A stretch of 64,000 nt of DNA from positions 32,948 through 96,947 of the forward strand of contig NMRA01000814.1 of NCBI GenBank assembly GCA_002633005.1, in the 5' to 3' direction. Positions 58,701 through 64,000 of this stretch are shown in pieces. Position 1 is the first letter of the stretch. The number at the start of each line of letters is the position of its first letter. The notes under the pieces are model-generated. The model did no database searches. It saw only the letters and a list, made by a program, of their open reading frames with translations, and was not told the DNA's origin. This DNA comes from Phoronis australis (lineage: Eukaryota > Phoronida > Phoronidae). The position numbers and the translations under genes are program-made.

Positions 58701-60851
58701 CCAGAGCGCCTGCAATTATTTCTATATGGCTTTTTGATTTAGTGCATTTACCGTCTTAAACTGTGATTACTGTAGGAGAGCTCTTCTTTCTGTTTTTTTG
58801 GTTAAAGTAGGCTTTACTTTAAATGAGATGTTGTTAATTTTCTCCACCAGATGGGAGTGCATGAGCTTGGCCTACGTAGAGCCATTATGGCGGCCATCCA
58901 GGACTACCACCAACAAGAAAAGAAGGCTGGAGAGAAGGAGGCGGAAATTAAGGGCAACAAGCTCTCCAGTCCAGTGAGTACTTAGAATGCCTTGACAAAT
59001 ATTTTTCTTTAGTGTAGTTAGATTTCAATATGATGATGAACTCAGGGTCATTCATTCACTAATAGTATTTTCTTAGGGCAGGGCTGCATTCTGTAGAAAG
59101 CAAGCTATTGGCTTGTACTTAGGGCAAGTAAGATATTGGCTTGTACTAAGCCTCACCAAGGAACAGAAATGGTGAATTCAGTCCCGCCACTCAACACTCC
59201 GACCTCATTGACCAATCATTCAACACTCCGACGTCACCGACCAATCAGTAGTTGCCATTTTGCTATGATAGGCTAGTATGCTTCCGAGTGTACATGTGAA
59301 ACACTCACTGTTCACTCTCGTGATTTTCAGAGTTCTTGCTTGTCTCACAAAAAGCTAGATATATGGAACACTCCCCGGGCTATTTTGAACAACGATGAGC
59401 TTGCTCATTTGATTAAATTAGTACAGTCTCACTTTTGTAATCCTGTTTCAAAATGGGAAATTGTGGCTTTGAAACGCCCATTAAGATTGTCGGAAATTGA
59501 CTGTGCGTTTGAAAAATGAAATGACATATGGTCAGCAGTTTACTTTCCTCATCTTTGATCACTTAAACATTCTTTTTAGGGATGTCCTTGATTCTGAAAC
59601 ATTTCTCGTCACTAAGAAATGCAAATTAATGATATGCTGAAATGCCTCATGTCTCTTTTCTCAGATTAACAGGAAAACATTGATTGCATTGTTCTTGAGA
59701 CGAGTTCCAGGACCACTTTACTGTAAATAGTGGTGGTTATTGTGAAAGTTTTAAAAAGTGTTTATTTTTCACAAAACCATTGAGCACGTATTACATACAA
59801 AGGTTGAATTCTACAAATACAGTTGAAACACTTCATTCACCAATGTTTTGATTTTCCTGAGAATATTGGTCAGTTGAAATAAATTTTTATAACTAATGTT
59901 TTATCTGTAATTTTAATAAGTAATGTGGGTTATCTTTGCTGACTGATATAAATCATGAATTTGGACCGAATTGACTGTTAGTTGCAATTTTAATATTCTA
60001 CAGACTTTCGTAAATCATGATTTTCTGCCCACAGGAGGCAGCTGCTGAAGAGCCCCATTCGTCTGCTACACCAACTGCTCCAGAGTTGCCACGAGAGGTC
60101 AAGGCCAGGGTCAATACAGAGTGTGTTATCTGCATGGATAATAAGGTGAGAAAGCAACCAATCACAGCTACTGTTCTAAGCATCACTTCCAACTATTGAA
60201 TCCCCAGAAGCATCGTATAGTAAAATAGCAAAGCAATTGCCAAAATAGAGCTTTTGCTTTTCCGTCATTGTGAATGCCAACAATTTATCAAAAATGTCTG
60301 TTGATAGGTTTGGTACATATCTTGGATATGGCAAGTTGTCATGATTTTGAGTCGTGTGGAAAAACGAGAAAATAAAATTTCACATGTCCACCACGTGCAT
60401 TCTGTCCTAAATTGGTAAGATTTCACCACACTTTGTTGTTTTTGTTCAGTCAACGCCGAGTCATAAACAAATCTTTGATAACTAATGTGGGTATTTTACT
60501 CTCTCAGGTATTCTCTAGAGCAGGTGTTTTGTTTGGTTGTGGTATCGGGTGGGTGTCACAACTTTGTGATATCATCTTCCTCCGGTAAATGAACAAAGTG
60601 GTGACTGGGATCCCCTATATACTACTAATAAACATGTGACCACTCTTTGTTCTTCTGTTTTCTTCTAGTCGACTGTGATATTTCTTAACTGCGGCCATGT
60701 CTGCTGTTGTGACGTCTGCTCTGTGTCCATTACTGAATGTCCGCTCTGTCGTGAGACGATACTGCAGCGTATCGTGCTTCAGCACACATACGAACCATTC
60801 AACCAACCAACAAAAATGGAGGATAAGGAGGAAGTAGTCCACATGGTGTGA
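25713..60851 (+). CDS. LRSAM1: LRSAM1 orthologue: LRR-SAM-RING E3 ubiquitin ligase (19 coding exons)
   Basis: Joining the 19 exons listed below gives 2,232 coding bases, 743 residues, with every junction GT-AG and in frame. The order of parts matches human LRSAM1 (about 723 residues). There is a basic N-terminus, then leucine-rich repeats (about 82-173, LxxLDLxxNxLxxLP pattern, with a degenerate lead-in from ~33). A conserved QFLC..GLEYVSPSQFVLP block follows (200-219), then a long coiled coil (~245-560) and a SAM domain (~565-630). PTAP is at 659-662 and a C3HC4 RING at 676-710. The family ubiquitinates TSG101 (bound through PTAP), acts in endosomal sorting, and takes part in clearing intracellular bacteria. 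The C-terminus runs about 20 residues beyond the usual end. The start is set by alignment to the family; an in-frame ATG 27 codons upstream exists. Confidence 0.95.
25779..25865. repeat. Duplicated exon end/donor and short 11-bp repeats
   Basis: CAGCAACATCAGCAGTACC-TGGTGAGA (exon 1 end and donor) is followed at once by CAGCAACATCAACAGTACC-GGGTGATG. After this come about five copies of an ATGTCATT-type 11-mer. Confidence 0.85.
26010..26376. repeat. Minisatellite, 73-bp unit, 5 copies
   Basis: ATTATGCCCAATAAAC starts at 26010, 26083, 26156, 26229 and 26302. Lies in intron 1. Confidence 0.95.
26676..26957. repeat. Minisatellite, ~94-bp unit, 3 copies
   Basis: AAAATGGCGGTGTGAAGC begins at 26676, 26770 and 26863; the copies are nearly identical. 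Lies in intron 1. Confidence 0.95.
27438..27536 (+). CDS. LRSAM1: LRSAM1 coding exon 2 (residues 23-55)
   Basis: Acceptor TCTTCAG, donor GGAG|GTGAGA, phase 0. Encodes AKESPDPWYDLSGCELYEVP and on to CKVLQKE, the conserved segment before the LRRs (family: CEL-E-P-G-F-CKVLQK). Confidence 0.95.
28202..28723. other. Intron 2 interior, no feature
   Basis: AT-rich intron sequence. I see nothing beyond chance frames. Confidence 0.4.
28723..29042. repeat. Minisatellite, 26-bp unit, ~12 copies, carrying donor-like sites
   Basis: The unit is CCTAAAGGAGGTGAGGTGCA plus CCTTGT. Its AAAGGAG|GTGAGG core copies the real donor of exon 2 (AAAAGGAG|GTGAGA at 27536) 1.2 kb upstream. Confidence 0.95.
29286..29490. 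repeat. Minisatellite, 53-bp unit, ~4 copies
   Basis: The unit starts GCTTCAGGAGCATGCTGGAC and contains ATAATGTTGTTTGGTGAC. Lies in intron 2. Confidence 0.95.
29752..29901 (+). CDS. LRSAM1: LRSAM1 coding exon 3 (residues 56-105)
   Basis: Acceptor CTCCTTAG, donor TTCAG|GTATGT, phase 0. Encodes a lead-in segment and the first clear LRR, LRVLDLHDNCLDSLPDNLG. Confidence 0.95.
29947..30060. mobile_element. Small hairpin element, copy 2
   Basis: Starts CATAACGCTTAATCG and has the stem GACCGTCCGGAGTTG / CAACTCAGGACGGTC. It is related to 23140-23248 and interrupts the donor-derived minisatellite that resumes at about 30241. Confidence 0.6.
30241..30372. repeat. Minisatellite, 29-bp unit, ~4.5 copies, donor-derived
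   Basis: The unit TTGACTGTGCTTTGTGACTG plus TATGTTCAG is the same as the sequence straight after the exon 3 donor (GTATGTTCACTTGACTGCTC, 29902 onward). Confidence 0.9.
30425..30525. repeat. Minisatellite, 33-bp unit, 3 copies
   Basis: The unit is GCTTTGTAGATGCAGGACCC plus TTGTGTGAGGCAT. The open minus frames across it are the repeat translated. Confidence 0.9.
30620..30775. repeat. Minisatellite, ~29-bp unit, ~5 copies
   Basis: The unit is GTGATTGGTTGGTGAGGTTG plus GAATGTTGA. Confidence 0.9.
31257..32158. mobile_element. P-like foldback element B
   Basis: The ends (TTAAAGGCAAAGGCAACC and its inverse) and the ~250-bp inverted arms match element A at 21887-23328. Both arms again reach the ATG of the THAP frame: + at 31529 (MPHCCCVPECTHYRLT) and the inverse ATGCCACACTGTTGCTGCAT near 31880-31900. 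The core (31600-31850) is related to the inverse of 22650-22890. At 902 bp it is non-autonomous. Lies in intron 3. Confidence 0.75.
32699..32783 (+). CDS. LRSAM1: LRSAM1 coding exon 4 (residues 106-133 plus one base)
   Basis: Acceptor TTTGGCAG, donor AGAA|GTAAGA, ends in phase 1. Encodes LRR VLNLEGNKLKSLPDSINELN and LQTLNVR. Confidence 0.95.
33055..33150. repeat. Minisatellite, 24-bp unit (12-bp subunits), ~4 copies
   Basis: Alternating CAGTCAGTCGCATAGCCAGC-type subunits. Confidence 0.85.
33205..33325 (-). mobile_element. Possible diverged SINE
   Basis: AGGAGCTAGAGACCTG resembles the AGGAGCTAGAAACCTG body of the SINE at 18210-18404, in the same orientation. A GGAGGCAGGCACTCAACTC part could be a decayed tRNA-like head. 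The B-box is not intact. Confidence 0.35.
33440..37210. repeat. Left arm: subterminal array of ~363-bp units
   Basis: GTGACAGTTGCGGAAC-type blocks recur near 34120, 34295, 34663, 35025, 35390, 35568, 35932, 36292, 36468 and 36830, spaced about 180 or 363 bp apart. The outermost 300 bp carry a denser variant, GCGGAATATTCCGC-like. Confidence 0.85.
37221..39745. other. Centre of the foldback element, no gene
   Basis: AT-rich unique sequence. No transposase motif or long frame is seen. Confidence 0.55.
39750..41940. repeat. Right arm: inverse array of the same units
   Basis: The palindromic blocks near 39970, 40480, 40660, 41030, 41205 and 41350, and the outer block 41620-41755, are the inverse of the left arm. 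Frames that run through the array are repeat translations. Confidence 0.85.
42205..42369 (+). CDS. LRSAM1: LRSAM1 coding exon 5 (residues 134-188 plus one base)
   Basis: Acceptor GTTTTCAG, donor AAAG|GTAGTA. Encodes two LRRs: NKLKCLPTTISEMKSLRTFD and ISENNIHSLPQRLCFVRTLE. Enters and leaves in phase 1. Confidence 0.95.
42510..42800. repeat. Minisatellite, ~25-bp unit, ~11 copies
   Basis: The unit GCAGTTTTATGACATCTAAA plus GTATT resumes at about 43690-43725, after the element at 42808-43652. Confidence 0.9.
42808..43652 (+). mobile_element. Penelope-like retroelement fragment with inverted ends
   Basis: The left end (TTGAGTCTAATACTGGAATA, 42810s) is the inverse of the right end (TATTCCAGTAGTAGACTCAA, 43630s). 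About 220 bp at the left is the inverse of the 3' part of the coding segment. The insertion splits a minisatellite. Confidence 0.7.
43037..43609 (+). pseudogene. Penelope-like element: RT end and GIY-YIG endonuclease
   Basis: One frame gives YVQGLSDRLKWTFKQFDISI then HKPFSRQPTG and a stop. Another gives KDNTPKGNKSCVDYGVRCKD. The open part at 43214-43609 gives LLGETKQSIK, QHRHPG, FSHLCATGHDF, ILDCEEDWFRRGVKEAFHEY and SPSLNKRGSLRFDLSHVWD. This is the diagnostic C-terminal GIY-YIG module (YIGETKQ ... GH.F ... ILDRE..WF.RGVKEA). The catalytic YIG is LLG here, and frameshifts upstream show a dead copy. Confidence 0.8.
43915..44081 (+). CDS. LRSAM1: LRSAM1 coding exon 6 (residues 189-244)
   Basis: Acceptor CACCTGCAG, donor TAAG|GTGAGA. 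Encodes VCIKGTKEIMQFLCSQCGLE then YVSPSQFVLPLLDG, the conserved post-LRR block of the family. An open frame runs further upstream (from 43770), but phase and family alignment fix the acceptor at 43914. Confidence 0.95.
44666..44698 (+). CDS. LRSAM1: LRSAM1 coding exon 7 (residues 245-255)
   Basis: A 33-base micro-exon, ETTIQQYEKVK, with acceptor TGTTCTAG and donor CAAG|GTAGGA. It aligns with the start of the coiled coil (family: ..DYEKRKEQK). Confidence 0.85.
44940..45000. repeat. Short 11-bp repeat (CAGCGCCCCTT)
   Basis: About five imperfect copies in intron 7. Confidence 0.8.
45185..45385. repeat. Minisatellite, 28-bp unit, ~7 copies
   Basis: The unit is ATGGTCTTATACTGTGTAGT plus GGGGAGTG. 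Confidence 0.95.
45879..46001 (+). CDS. LRSAM1: LRSAM1 coding exon 8 (residues 256-296)
   Basis: Acceptor ATACCTAG, donor ACAG|GTAAAG. Encodes EQKRLERLELERRLEEEQRC and on; heptad-rich coiled coil. Confidence 0.95.
46010..46140. mobile_element. Possible small element related to 10569-10877
   Basis: CAGTGCCAGATCTAGGATG near 46020 and CCCCCAAAATCTGCC near 46120 resemble the inverted ends of the 309-bp element. Boundaries are unclear. Confidence 0.35.
46680..46767 (+). CDS. LRSAM1: LRSAM1 coding exon 9 (residues 297-325 plus one base)
   Basis: Acceptor TTCTCCAG, donor CAAA|GTAAGT. Encodes EQCRLMEGLSNLQQQKDVDR and on; coiled coil. The donor is the first of seven identical donors. Confidence 0.95.
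46755..46890. repeat. 19-bp minisatellite of seven perfect splice donors
   Basis: GTAAGT occurs at 46768, 46787, 46806, 46825, 46844, 46863 and 46882; the unit is CTCTGCAACAAAGTAAGTC. The first copy contains the end of exon 9. Confidence 0.95.
47489..47656 (+). CDS. LRSAM1: LRSAM1 coding exon 10 (residues 326-381 plus one base)
   Basis: Acceptor TCATTCAG, donor CTAG|GTCAGT. Encodes ERGASDVIQQLLDMSEKARH and on to EEEQANLRKQEIL; coiled coil. Confidence 0.95.
48241..48340 (+). CDS. LRSAM1: LRSAM1 coding exon 11 (residues 382-414 plus two bases)
   Basis: Acceptor TGTTATAG, donor AGTC|GTGAGT. Encodes NMEKILEENRLFEAIFSSYM and on; coiled coil. Confidence 0.92.
48910..49075. repeat. Minisatellite, 37-bp unit, ~4 copies, acceptor-like
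   Basis: The unit GCATGTGATTCCTAGGTTAG plus CATACCTGTGTTTGCAG carries an acceptor-like TGTTTGCAG in each copy. It ends about 55 bases before the true exon 12 acceptor. Confidence 0.9.
49129..49216 (+). CDS. LRSAM1: LRSAM1 coding exon 12 (residues 415-444)
   Basis: Acceptor CTTTGCAG, donor CGAG|GTAACT. Encodes LINENNMIQGVLSSKQAQQS and on; coiled coil. Confidence 0.95.
49288..50282. mobile_element. Probable non-autonomous DNA element (~1 kb) in intron 12
   Basis: The left part (TTGCGAGTTT, then GTGATGTCACCGG and a GGGGCAAAA block, 49294-49345) matches the inverse of the right part (GGGGCAAAAGC, GTGACGTCAC and AAACTCGCAAAA, 50190-50280). The middle (49812-49858) holds a further hairpin around CTTTGTGGTTA / AACCACAATGTG. 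No coding region. Confidence 0.5.
50819..50974 (+). CDS. LRSAM1: LRSAM1 coding exon 13 (residues 445-496)
   Basis: Acceptor ATGTTTAG, donor GATG|GTGAGG. Encodes EKWQRQAFEALQLQKDCKHQ and on to LVEVERRQMKVDTEM; aligns with the AFEALQ..KD...Q block of the family. Confidence 0.95.
50965..51265. repeat. Minisatellite, ~37-bp unit, ~8 copies, starting on the exon 13 donor
   Basis: The donor sequence GAGATG|GTGAGGGGTTACTG is repeated in degenerate form as GAGCTGGTGAGGGGTTACTG, then GAGCTGTGAGGCGTTACTGG and on. Only the first two copies keep GGTGAG. Confidence 0.9.
51850..52425. repeat. Minisatellite, 19-bp unit, ~30 copies
   Basis: The unit is TTAATTGGACAATATACCA, with G/T and A/G variants. Lies in intron 13. 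Confidence 0.95.
52490..52675. repeat. Minisatellite, 34-bp unit, ~5 copies
   Basis: The unit is TTTTGGCATGTACTGTAAAT plus TGTATCAGTATTGA. Confidence 0.95.
52899..52994 (+). CDS. LRSAM1: LRSAM1 coding exon 14 (residues 497-528)
   Basis: Acceptor TGTTTCAG, donor ACTG|GTGAGT. Encodes NILAEKRIALSEMLMQLIDE and RVRREEELKNRL; family block LLQQLL..QREEEL. Confidence 0.95.
53120..54480. repeat. Tandem array, ~440-bp unit, ~3 copies
   Basis: GCTGTATCTCCTAAAC-like blocks lie near 53518, 53965 and 54402. Each unit also has TAAAATTTGG, ATGGATTCAAGGTA and CTAGTGGCCATTTTT blocks. The copies are diverged. Fills much of intron 14. Confidence 0.8.
54956..55054 (+). CDS. LRSAM1: LRSAM1 coding exon 15 (residues 529-561)
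   Basis: Acceptor TCCAATAG, donor TCAG|GTGAGA. Encodes VEMEQCRMDTQTDYWLVQFQ and RLLDMKPAAM; matches the YWL.Q.QRLL..KP signature just before the SAM domain. Confidence 0.95.
55125..55245. repeat. Minisatellite, 33-bp unit, ~3.5 copies
   Basis: The unit is AAACTGACGGTCTTACTGTG plus TCTGCATTTGTAC. Confidence 0.9.
55440..57004. other. Intron 15 interior, no feature
   Basis: AT-rich unique sequence. No repeat array, RNA gene or conserved frame seen. Confidence 0.4.
57005..57136 (+). CDS. LRSAM1: LRSAM1 coding exon 16 (residues 562-605), SAM part 1
   Basis: Acceptor CTACTACAG, donor GCAG|GTATTA. Encodes DFVPLFARHRISIETMMQLS and EDDMKQ, the helices 2-4 region of a SAM domain. Confidence 0.95.
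58038..58275. repeat. Minisatellite, 43-bp unit, ~5 copies
   Basis: The unit is CAGTGTCAAGACATAGACTG plus a CCCCTCTCCCC block and TGATTGTGTAA. Confidence 0.95.
58338..58536 (+). mobile_element. tRNA-derived SINE, copy 2
   Basis: Starts GGAGGCAGTATGGCC, B-box GGTTCGAGTCTC at 58392-58403, then CTAGCTCAGCTCGGTTT and GATCAGTGCAATGGGCC as in copy 1. Lies in intron 16. Confidence 0.85.
58540..58710. repeat. Minisatellite, 24-bp palindromic unit, ~7 copies
   Basis: The unit AACATCTGGTACAATGTGTA plus CCAG contains CTGGTACA-ATG-TGTACCAG, so each copy can form a hairpin. It begins immediately at the SINE's 3' end. Confidence 0.95.
58851..58973 (+). CDS. LRSAM1: LRSAM1 coding exon 17 (residues 606-646), SAM part 2
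   Basis: Acceptor CTCCACCAG, donor TCCA|GTGAGT. MGVHELGLRRAIMAAIQDYH forms the C-terminal SAM helix; a charged linker follows. Confidence 0.95.
58980..60034. other. Intron 17, small duplications only
   Basis: CAACACTCCGACCTCATTGA / CAACACTCCGACGTCACCGA is a two-copy 28-bp repeat at 59190-59245, and ATTGGCTTGTACT occurs twice near 59110-59145. No gene. Confidence 0.5.
60035..60145 (+). CDS. LRSAM1: LRSAM1 coding exon 18 (residues 647-683), PTAP motif
   Basis: Acceptor GCCCACAG, donor TAAG|GTGAGA. PTAP (659-662) is the TSG101 UEV-binding motif. CVIC (676-679) is the first metal pair of the RING. Confidence 0.95.
60669..60851 (+). CDS. LRSAM1: LRSAM1 coding exon 19 (residues 684-743), RING finger and stop
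   Basis: Acceptor TTCTTCTAG. STVIFLNCGHVCCCDVC then ECPLC completes the C3HC4 RING: C691, H693, a C695-C697 cluster, C700, C707 and C710. About 25 residues after LQRIVLQHT continue to a TGA at 60849, longer than the usual C-terminus. Confidence 0.97.
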   Translation, partial: STVIFLNCGHVCCCDVCSVSITECPLCRETILQRIVLQHTYEPFNQPTKMEDKEEVVHMV

Positions 60852-61059
60852 CTGTGCATGAGTAAACTGACCACGTGATTATATTGTACTAATCTCTGAT
60901 GGAGTGGCTGGGACTATGTGAACTATGATGGAGAGACCAGGAATATCTGAACAATGCATTTGATATCATATAGTTTCATCTTTAAGTTCCTAATGTTGTG
61001 TTTGTTATGTGCTCAATAGTTGCCATTTTAGAATTGGTAAACTGAAACTGTCTACAAGA

Positions 61060-61258
61060 ACCTAGAGTAACAAGGGGTCTGTGAGCGTCCTACTGCAGTA
61101 ACAAGGGGTCTGTGAGCATCCTACTGCAGTAACAAAGGGTCTGTGAGCGTCCTACTGCAGTAACCAGGGGTCTGTGAGCATCCTACTGCAGTAACAAGGG
61201 GTCTGTGAGCGTCCTACTGCAGTAACAAGGGGTCTGTAGGCGTCCTACTGCAATAATA
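61060..61258. repeat. Minisatellite, 31-bp unit, ~6 copies
   Basis: The unit is GTAACAAGGGGTCTGTGAGC plus GTCCTACTGCA. Confidence 0.95.
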
Positions 61259-61677
61259 AGCTTCAAGTATCAGTGAAGTGTACTAGGTCTATGTCCTGCC
61301 ATACCAAATAAGGAGGCGCGCTTTGCTTTATGTGAGCAAAATGGCAAGCAGTTGACAGATCGTTTCTTCGAAATTTGTAACTAAAACAAAATGTCTTGAT
61401 ATCAACAGATATTAAAAATCTTGACAAACAAACCCTAGAAATAGCTGGTGAACAGGTTGAATTGTGTATCAATTGCAGAGAATCACTTCAGATACATGTA
61501 TTGCAGTTCGGTCTGTCACGTTCCATACCTCTTTATATGCTCATTGCTTGACTATTATTAAAGTTTGTCAGACAATGATAGTGAGTGTGATTAGTAAACA
61601 ATTGATGACTTGCAAGGATTGATTTGGATTGCAAAGGAGAGTTCTCGTCAGACATTTCATCATATTTGTATTATGAA

Positions 61678-61845
61678 TGGCTTTACTATCTGTCATAGTA
61701 TTACTATCTGTCATAGTATTACTATCTGTCATAGTATTACTATCTGTCATAGTATTACTATCTGTCATAGTATTACTATCTGTCATAGTATTACTATCTG
61801 TCATAGTATTACTATCTGTCATAGTATTACTATCTGTCATAGTAA
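61678..61845. repeat. 18-bp palindromic minisatellite, 9 copies
   Basis: The unit ACTATCTGTCATAGTATT contains TACTAT-CTGTC-ATAGTA. It is open in several frames on both strands, giving repetitive peptides that I do not consider genes. Confidence 0.95.
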
Positions 61846-62735
61846 GCATACAGCATATGCTGCCTCACATTTGTCAATTTGCTTTTGACTCGTGTGGTGA
61901 GACGTGTTATCATGTGCTGCAGTGCATTTAATGCCACAAAACATTTTGGGGGAAATGTAGTAATAGCTGCACAGTGTGGGAACAGGAAGCTTAGTGTCTG
62001 TTTCACAGTTAACTGCCATAATGTTACTTTTGACAGGCTAGTATGGTGACAATCACTGTCTGTTAAGATTTTGTAGGATCTTATCAAACTTGACCTTATC
62101 AACTTGTCGGTCTACTTAGCCAAATTTCTGTAAAACTACAAGATTTCGACTCTAGTCATTAAAAGTACATTTCTAAAAGTAGAAAGCCTGTGGATTTTGA
62201 TTTTTGACCGTGATACAATCATTCTGCTATTAATTGGATCAAGTGGTTATATCGTTTTAGTAAATTTAATCAAAAAGGTGCATGCATAGCACAACAATGA
62301 TCAAATGTCATTCAATGGAAATGTTCAAGATAATATCCCTGGTACAGTCTCTTAAGTTATTACTTATCATTTTATGCATCTGTTATTGTAAGCGTACAAA
62401 TCATGAAAGGCCTATTTTTGATAGCCCTTCATGCAAAAGGAAAAACTTTTAAAAGAAATTTTTTTTTGAAGAACAGTTCATACTAAAGCATGATGTGTGA
62501 AAGTGTCACGTGACTCCAGTCAGCAATGTGATCACTTTGTGTTCTCAAGTTTAAAAAGTCTGGCCATTTTTGAGAGTCCTACATAACCTTAAAGCTGTGT
62601 TGGTTTGGTTGTATGACTATTTTCATGATGCATCACAAAAACTCCAAGCTTAAAATGAGGCATGATCACACTTCCTGTTTTCTTTATGTTCGCACTGGAG
62701 CACGTTGATGCTTATTCTGGCCTAATAAAGGGCTT

Positions 62736-63945
62736 CATTCTTATTTTACCGTGCTCTGTAGTCTCTATTTTGACCTACCAAAGCAACGCGCAATACAAGT
62801 TTCAGTAACTAATTTGCATGGAAAATTATTAGTGAGTCACAGCCTGTTGAATGTTGGTTGCTATGGAGATGCGTATTATCAAGTCATACGTGTGGTTTCA
62901 ATAGTACTAAGCATCTGTTGGGTCATCTTAATTTTGTGAGTTTTCTAGAGGAATCTTTTAGTAATGATTTGACGACCACCATCAAATGTGTATGAGACAT
63001 GCGGCACAATCCCCTGAAGTGTTAACTAACTGGTGTCAAAGTTCAAATTATTGGACCTGCTTCCAGGCAAACATTCATGACATATATTAAATGTAGTTAT
63101 TCTGAAAACTGCAAAAGACATCTAACACAGTGGGTCCCTGTTTAATTCAAGCACTCTGTGTTGGATTTAAATTACCATATTGCCAATGGCCTGAGGCAGA
63201 AAATAGTGTCTGACTGGTGTGTGCTGAAGGAATCAGCTAACCTGTGGAGATGATGTGCTTGTTTGCATCAGCAATTTAGGAAAGCATGTTAAAACATGCT
63301 TCTGTTTACATGTATACTTATGACTAGGCAGGTTACATTGCGTTGTTCAACCTTCATTGTCTAAGGCATCTTTATGGATAGGCTCAAGTACCTTAGCAAG
63401 TTTTGGCACCTTGCCAAGATGTTGGTTTGTACCTGCCGAAAATACATATTGGTCTTTGACATGTGTTGTCTATAAGATATTTATATGTAGTGTATCAGTG
63501 TCCAAAACTATGTATTTTTACGCCTTGTGTTGTATTTGTCTATGCAAATTATACCAACTTTTAAACTTGTTTTGTTTTATTTCTGGTCTGGCCAGCTTTC
63601 ACTTGAATTGTTGTGAAATATTGCAACAGCATATTCAAGTTACTATTTGACAATCAGGCTAAAACGTCTTTACTTACAACTGTAGCTCTTTTAATTCTTT
63701 AAGCACTGGCGATTCTGGTAGAAACTTACACAGGTTTTGACATACAAGAGGGATGCTTCCGTTATGAGCAATTTCAAAATTTTAGACTTAGTCAGTGTTA
63801 AACTGTTCTCATTTGTTTTTAAAAGTACGAAAATGGGCCCTAAAATTTACTAACTTAGCTTCTCATTGCAACTGTTTGGAACTCCAAAATTTACGGTGCT
63901 TCATTTTTAGGTTGCATTTGTCTGACCATAACCTTTGGTTGCATG
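62736..63945. other. No recognised feature
   Basis: Unique sequence; no gene, RNA or repeat that I can name. Confidence 0.35.
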
Positions 63946-63949
63946 CATA

Positions 63950-64000
63950 GGCGGATTTAGGGGCCCGGCCCTCCCTGCCTCCCCCCCCCCCCCCCCCCCC
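63950..64000. mobile_element. Possible start of a hAT-like element, then poly-C
   Basis: GGCGGATTTAGGGGCCCGGC at about 63953 matches the start of the 309-bp element at 10569 (GGCGGATTTAGGGGGGC). The sequence then becomes a C run to the window edge, perhaps an assembly or contig-end effect. Confidence 0.4.

Larger units (their letters stand above)
60852..62735 (+). other. Probable 3' UTR / downstream region
   Basis: A canonical AATAAA lies at 62724-62729. It is the first clear poly(A) signal that I see after the stop, which would make a ~1.9-kb 3' UTR containing two minisatellites. An earlier variant signal (ATTAAA) near 61557 could be used instead. Inference only. Confidence 0.35.

Noticed and set aside
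61568-61931. Repetitive peptides on both strands
   Set aside because: Direct translation of the 18-bp palindromic array.

Overview
This is a metazoan genomic window, from an invertebrate. It has spliced genes with GT-AG introns, tRNA-derived SINEs, non-LTR and Penelope-type retroelements, P-like and hAT-type DNA elements, and many minisatellites. Several introns carry minisatellites built on the 5' splice site. From memory, such intronic minisatellites were reported in amphioxus (Adh locus), so Branchiostoma is my best guess for the organism, but this is unverified. There is a 402-base assembly gap at 17093-17494 and a poly-C run at the right edge.

The only complete host gene I can support is on the + strand, 25.6-60.9 kb. 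It is an LRSAM1 orthologue: an E3 ubiquitin ligase with leucine-rich repeats, coiled coil, SAM domain, PTAP motif and C-terminal C3HC4 RING. I could place 19 coding exons. All splice junctions keep frame, and together they give a 743-residue protein. A non-coding first exon near 24.1-24.2 kb, with an E-box and a YY1-like site, is plausible but unproven.

Left part, 1-24 kb: layered repeats. 1-2.85 kb is a duplicated array of about 415-bp units. 8.7-11.8 kb holds decayed and rearranged CR1/Jockey-like LINE pieces, one of them split by a 309-bp element. 12.1-12.5 kb is a hAT transposase C-terminal fragment on the minus strand. About 15.33-24.05 kb looks like one large element with inverted ends, carrying several nested insertions. 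One of these insertions contains a P-like foldback that encodes the start of a THAP domain in both arms. I recognise no host gene there.

Middle part, 24-45 kb: the first six LRSAM1 exons lie among large introns. Intron 3 (29.9-32.7 kb) holds a P-like foldback, a small hairpin element and minisatellites. Intron 4 (32.8-42.2 kb) is almost filled by an 8.5-kb foldback element, bounded by inverted ends and a 4-bp direct repeat, whose arms are tandem units carrying the palindrome TTCCGCATGCGGAA. Intron 5 holds a Penelope-like GIY-YIG fragment inserted in a minisatellite.

Right part, 45-64 kb: the coiled-coil, SAM, PTAP and RING exons, with minisatellites in most of the larger introns, then a repeat-rich 3' region with a candidate poly(A) signal near 62.7 kb.

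The two most notable observations are (a) minisatellites whose units copy the exon end and 5' splice site, in one case giving seven GTAAGT donors exactly 19 bp apart, and (b) the giant foldback element in intron 4.
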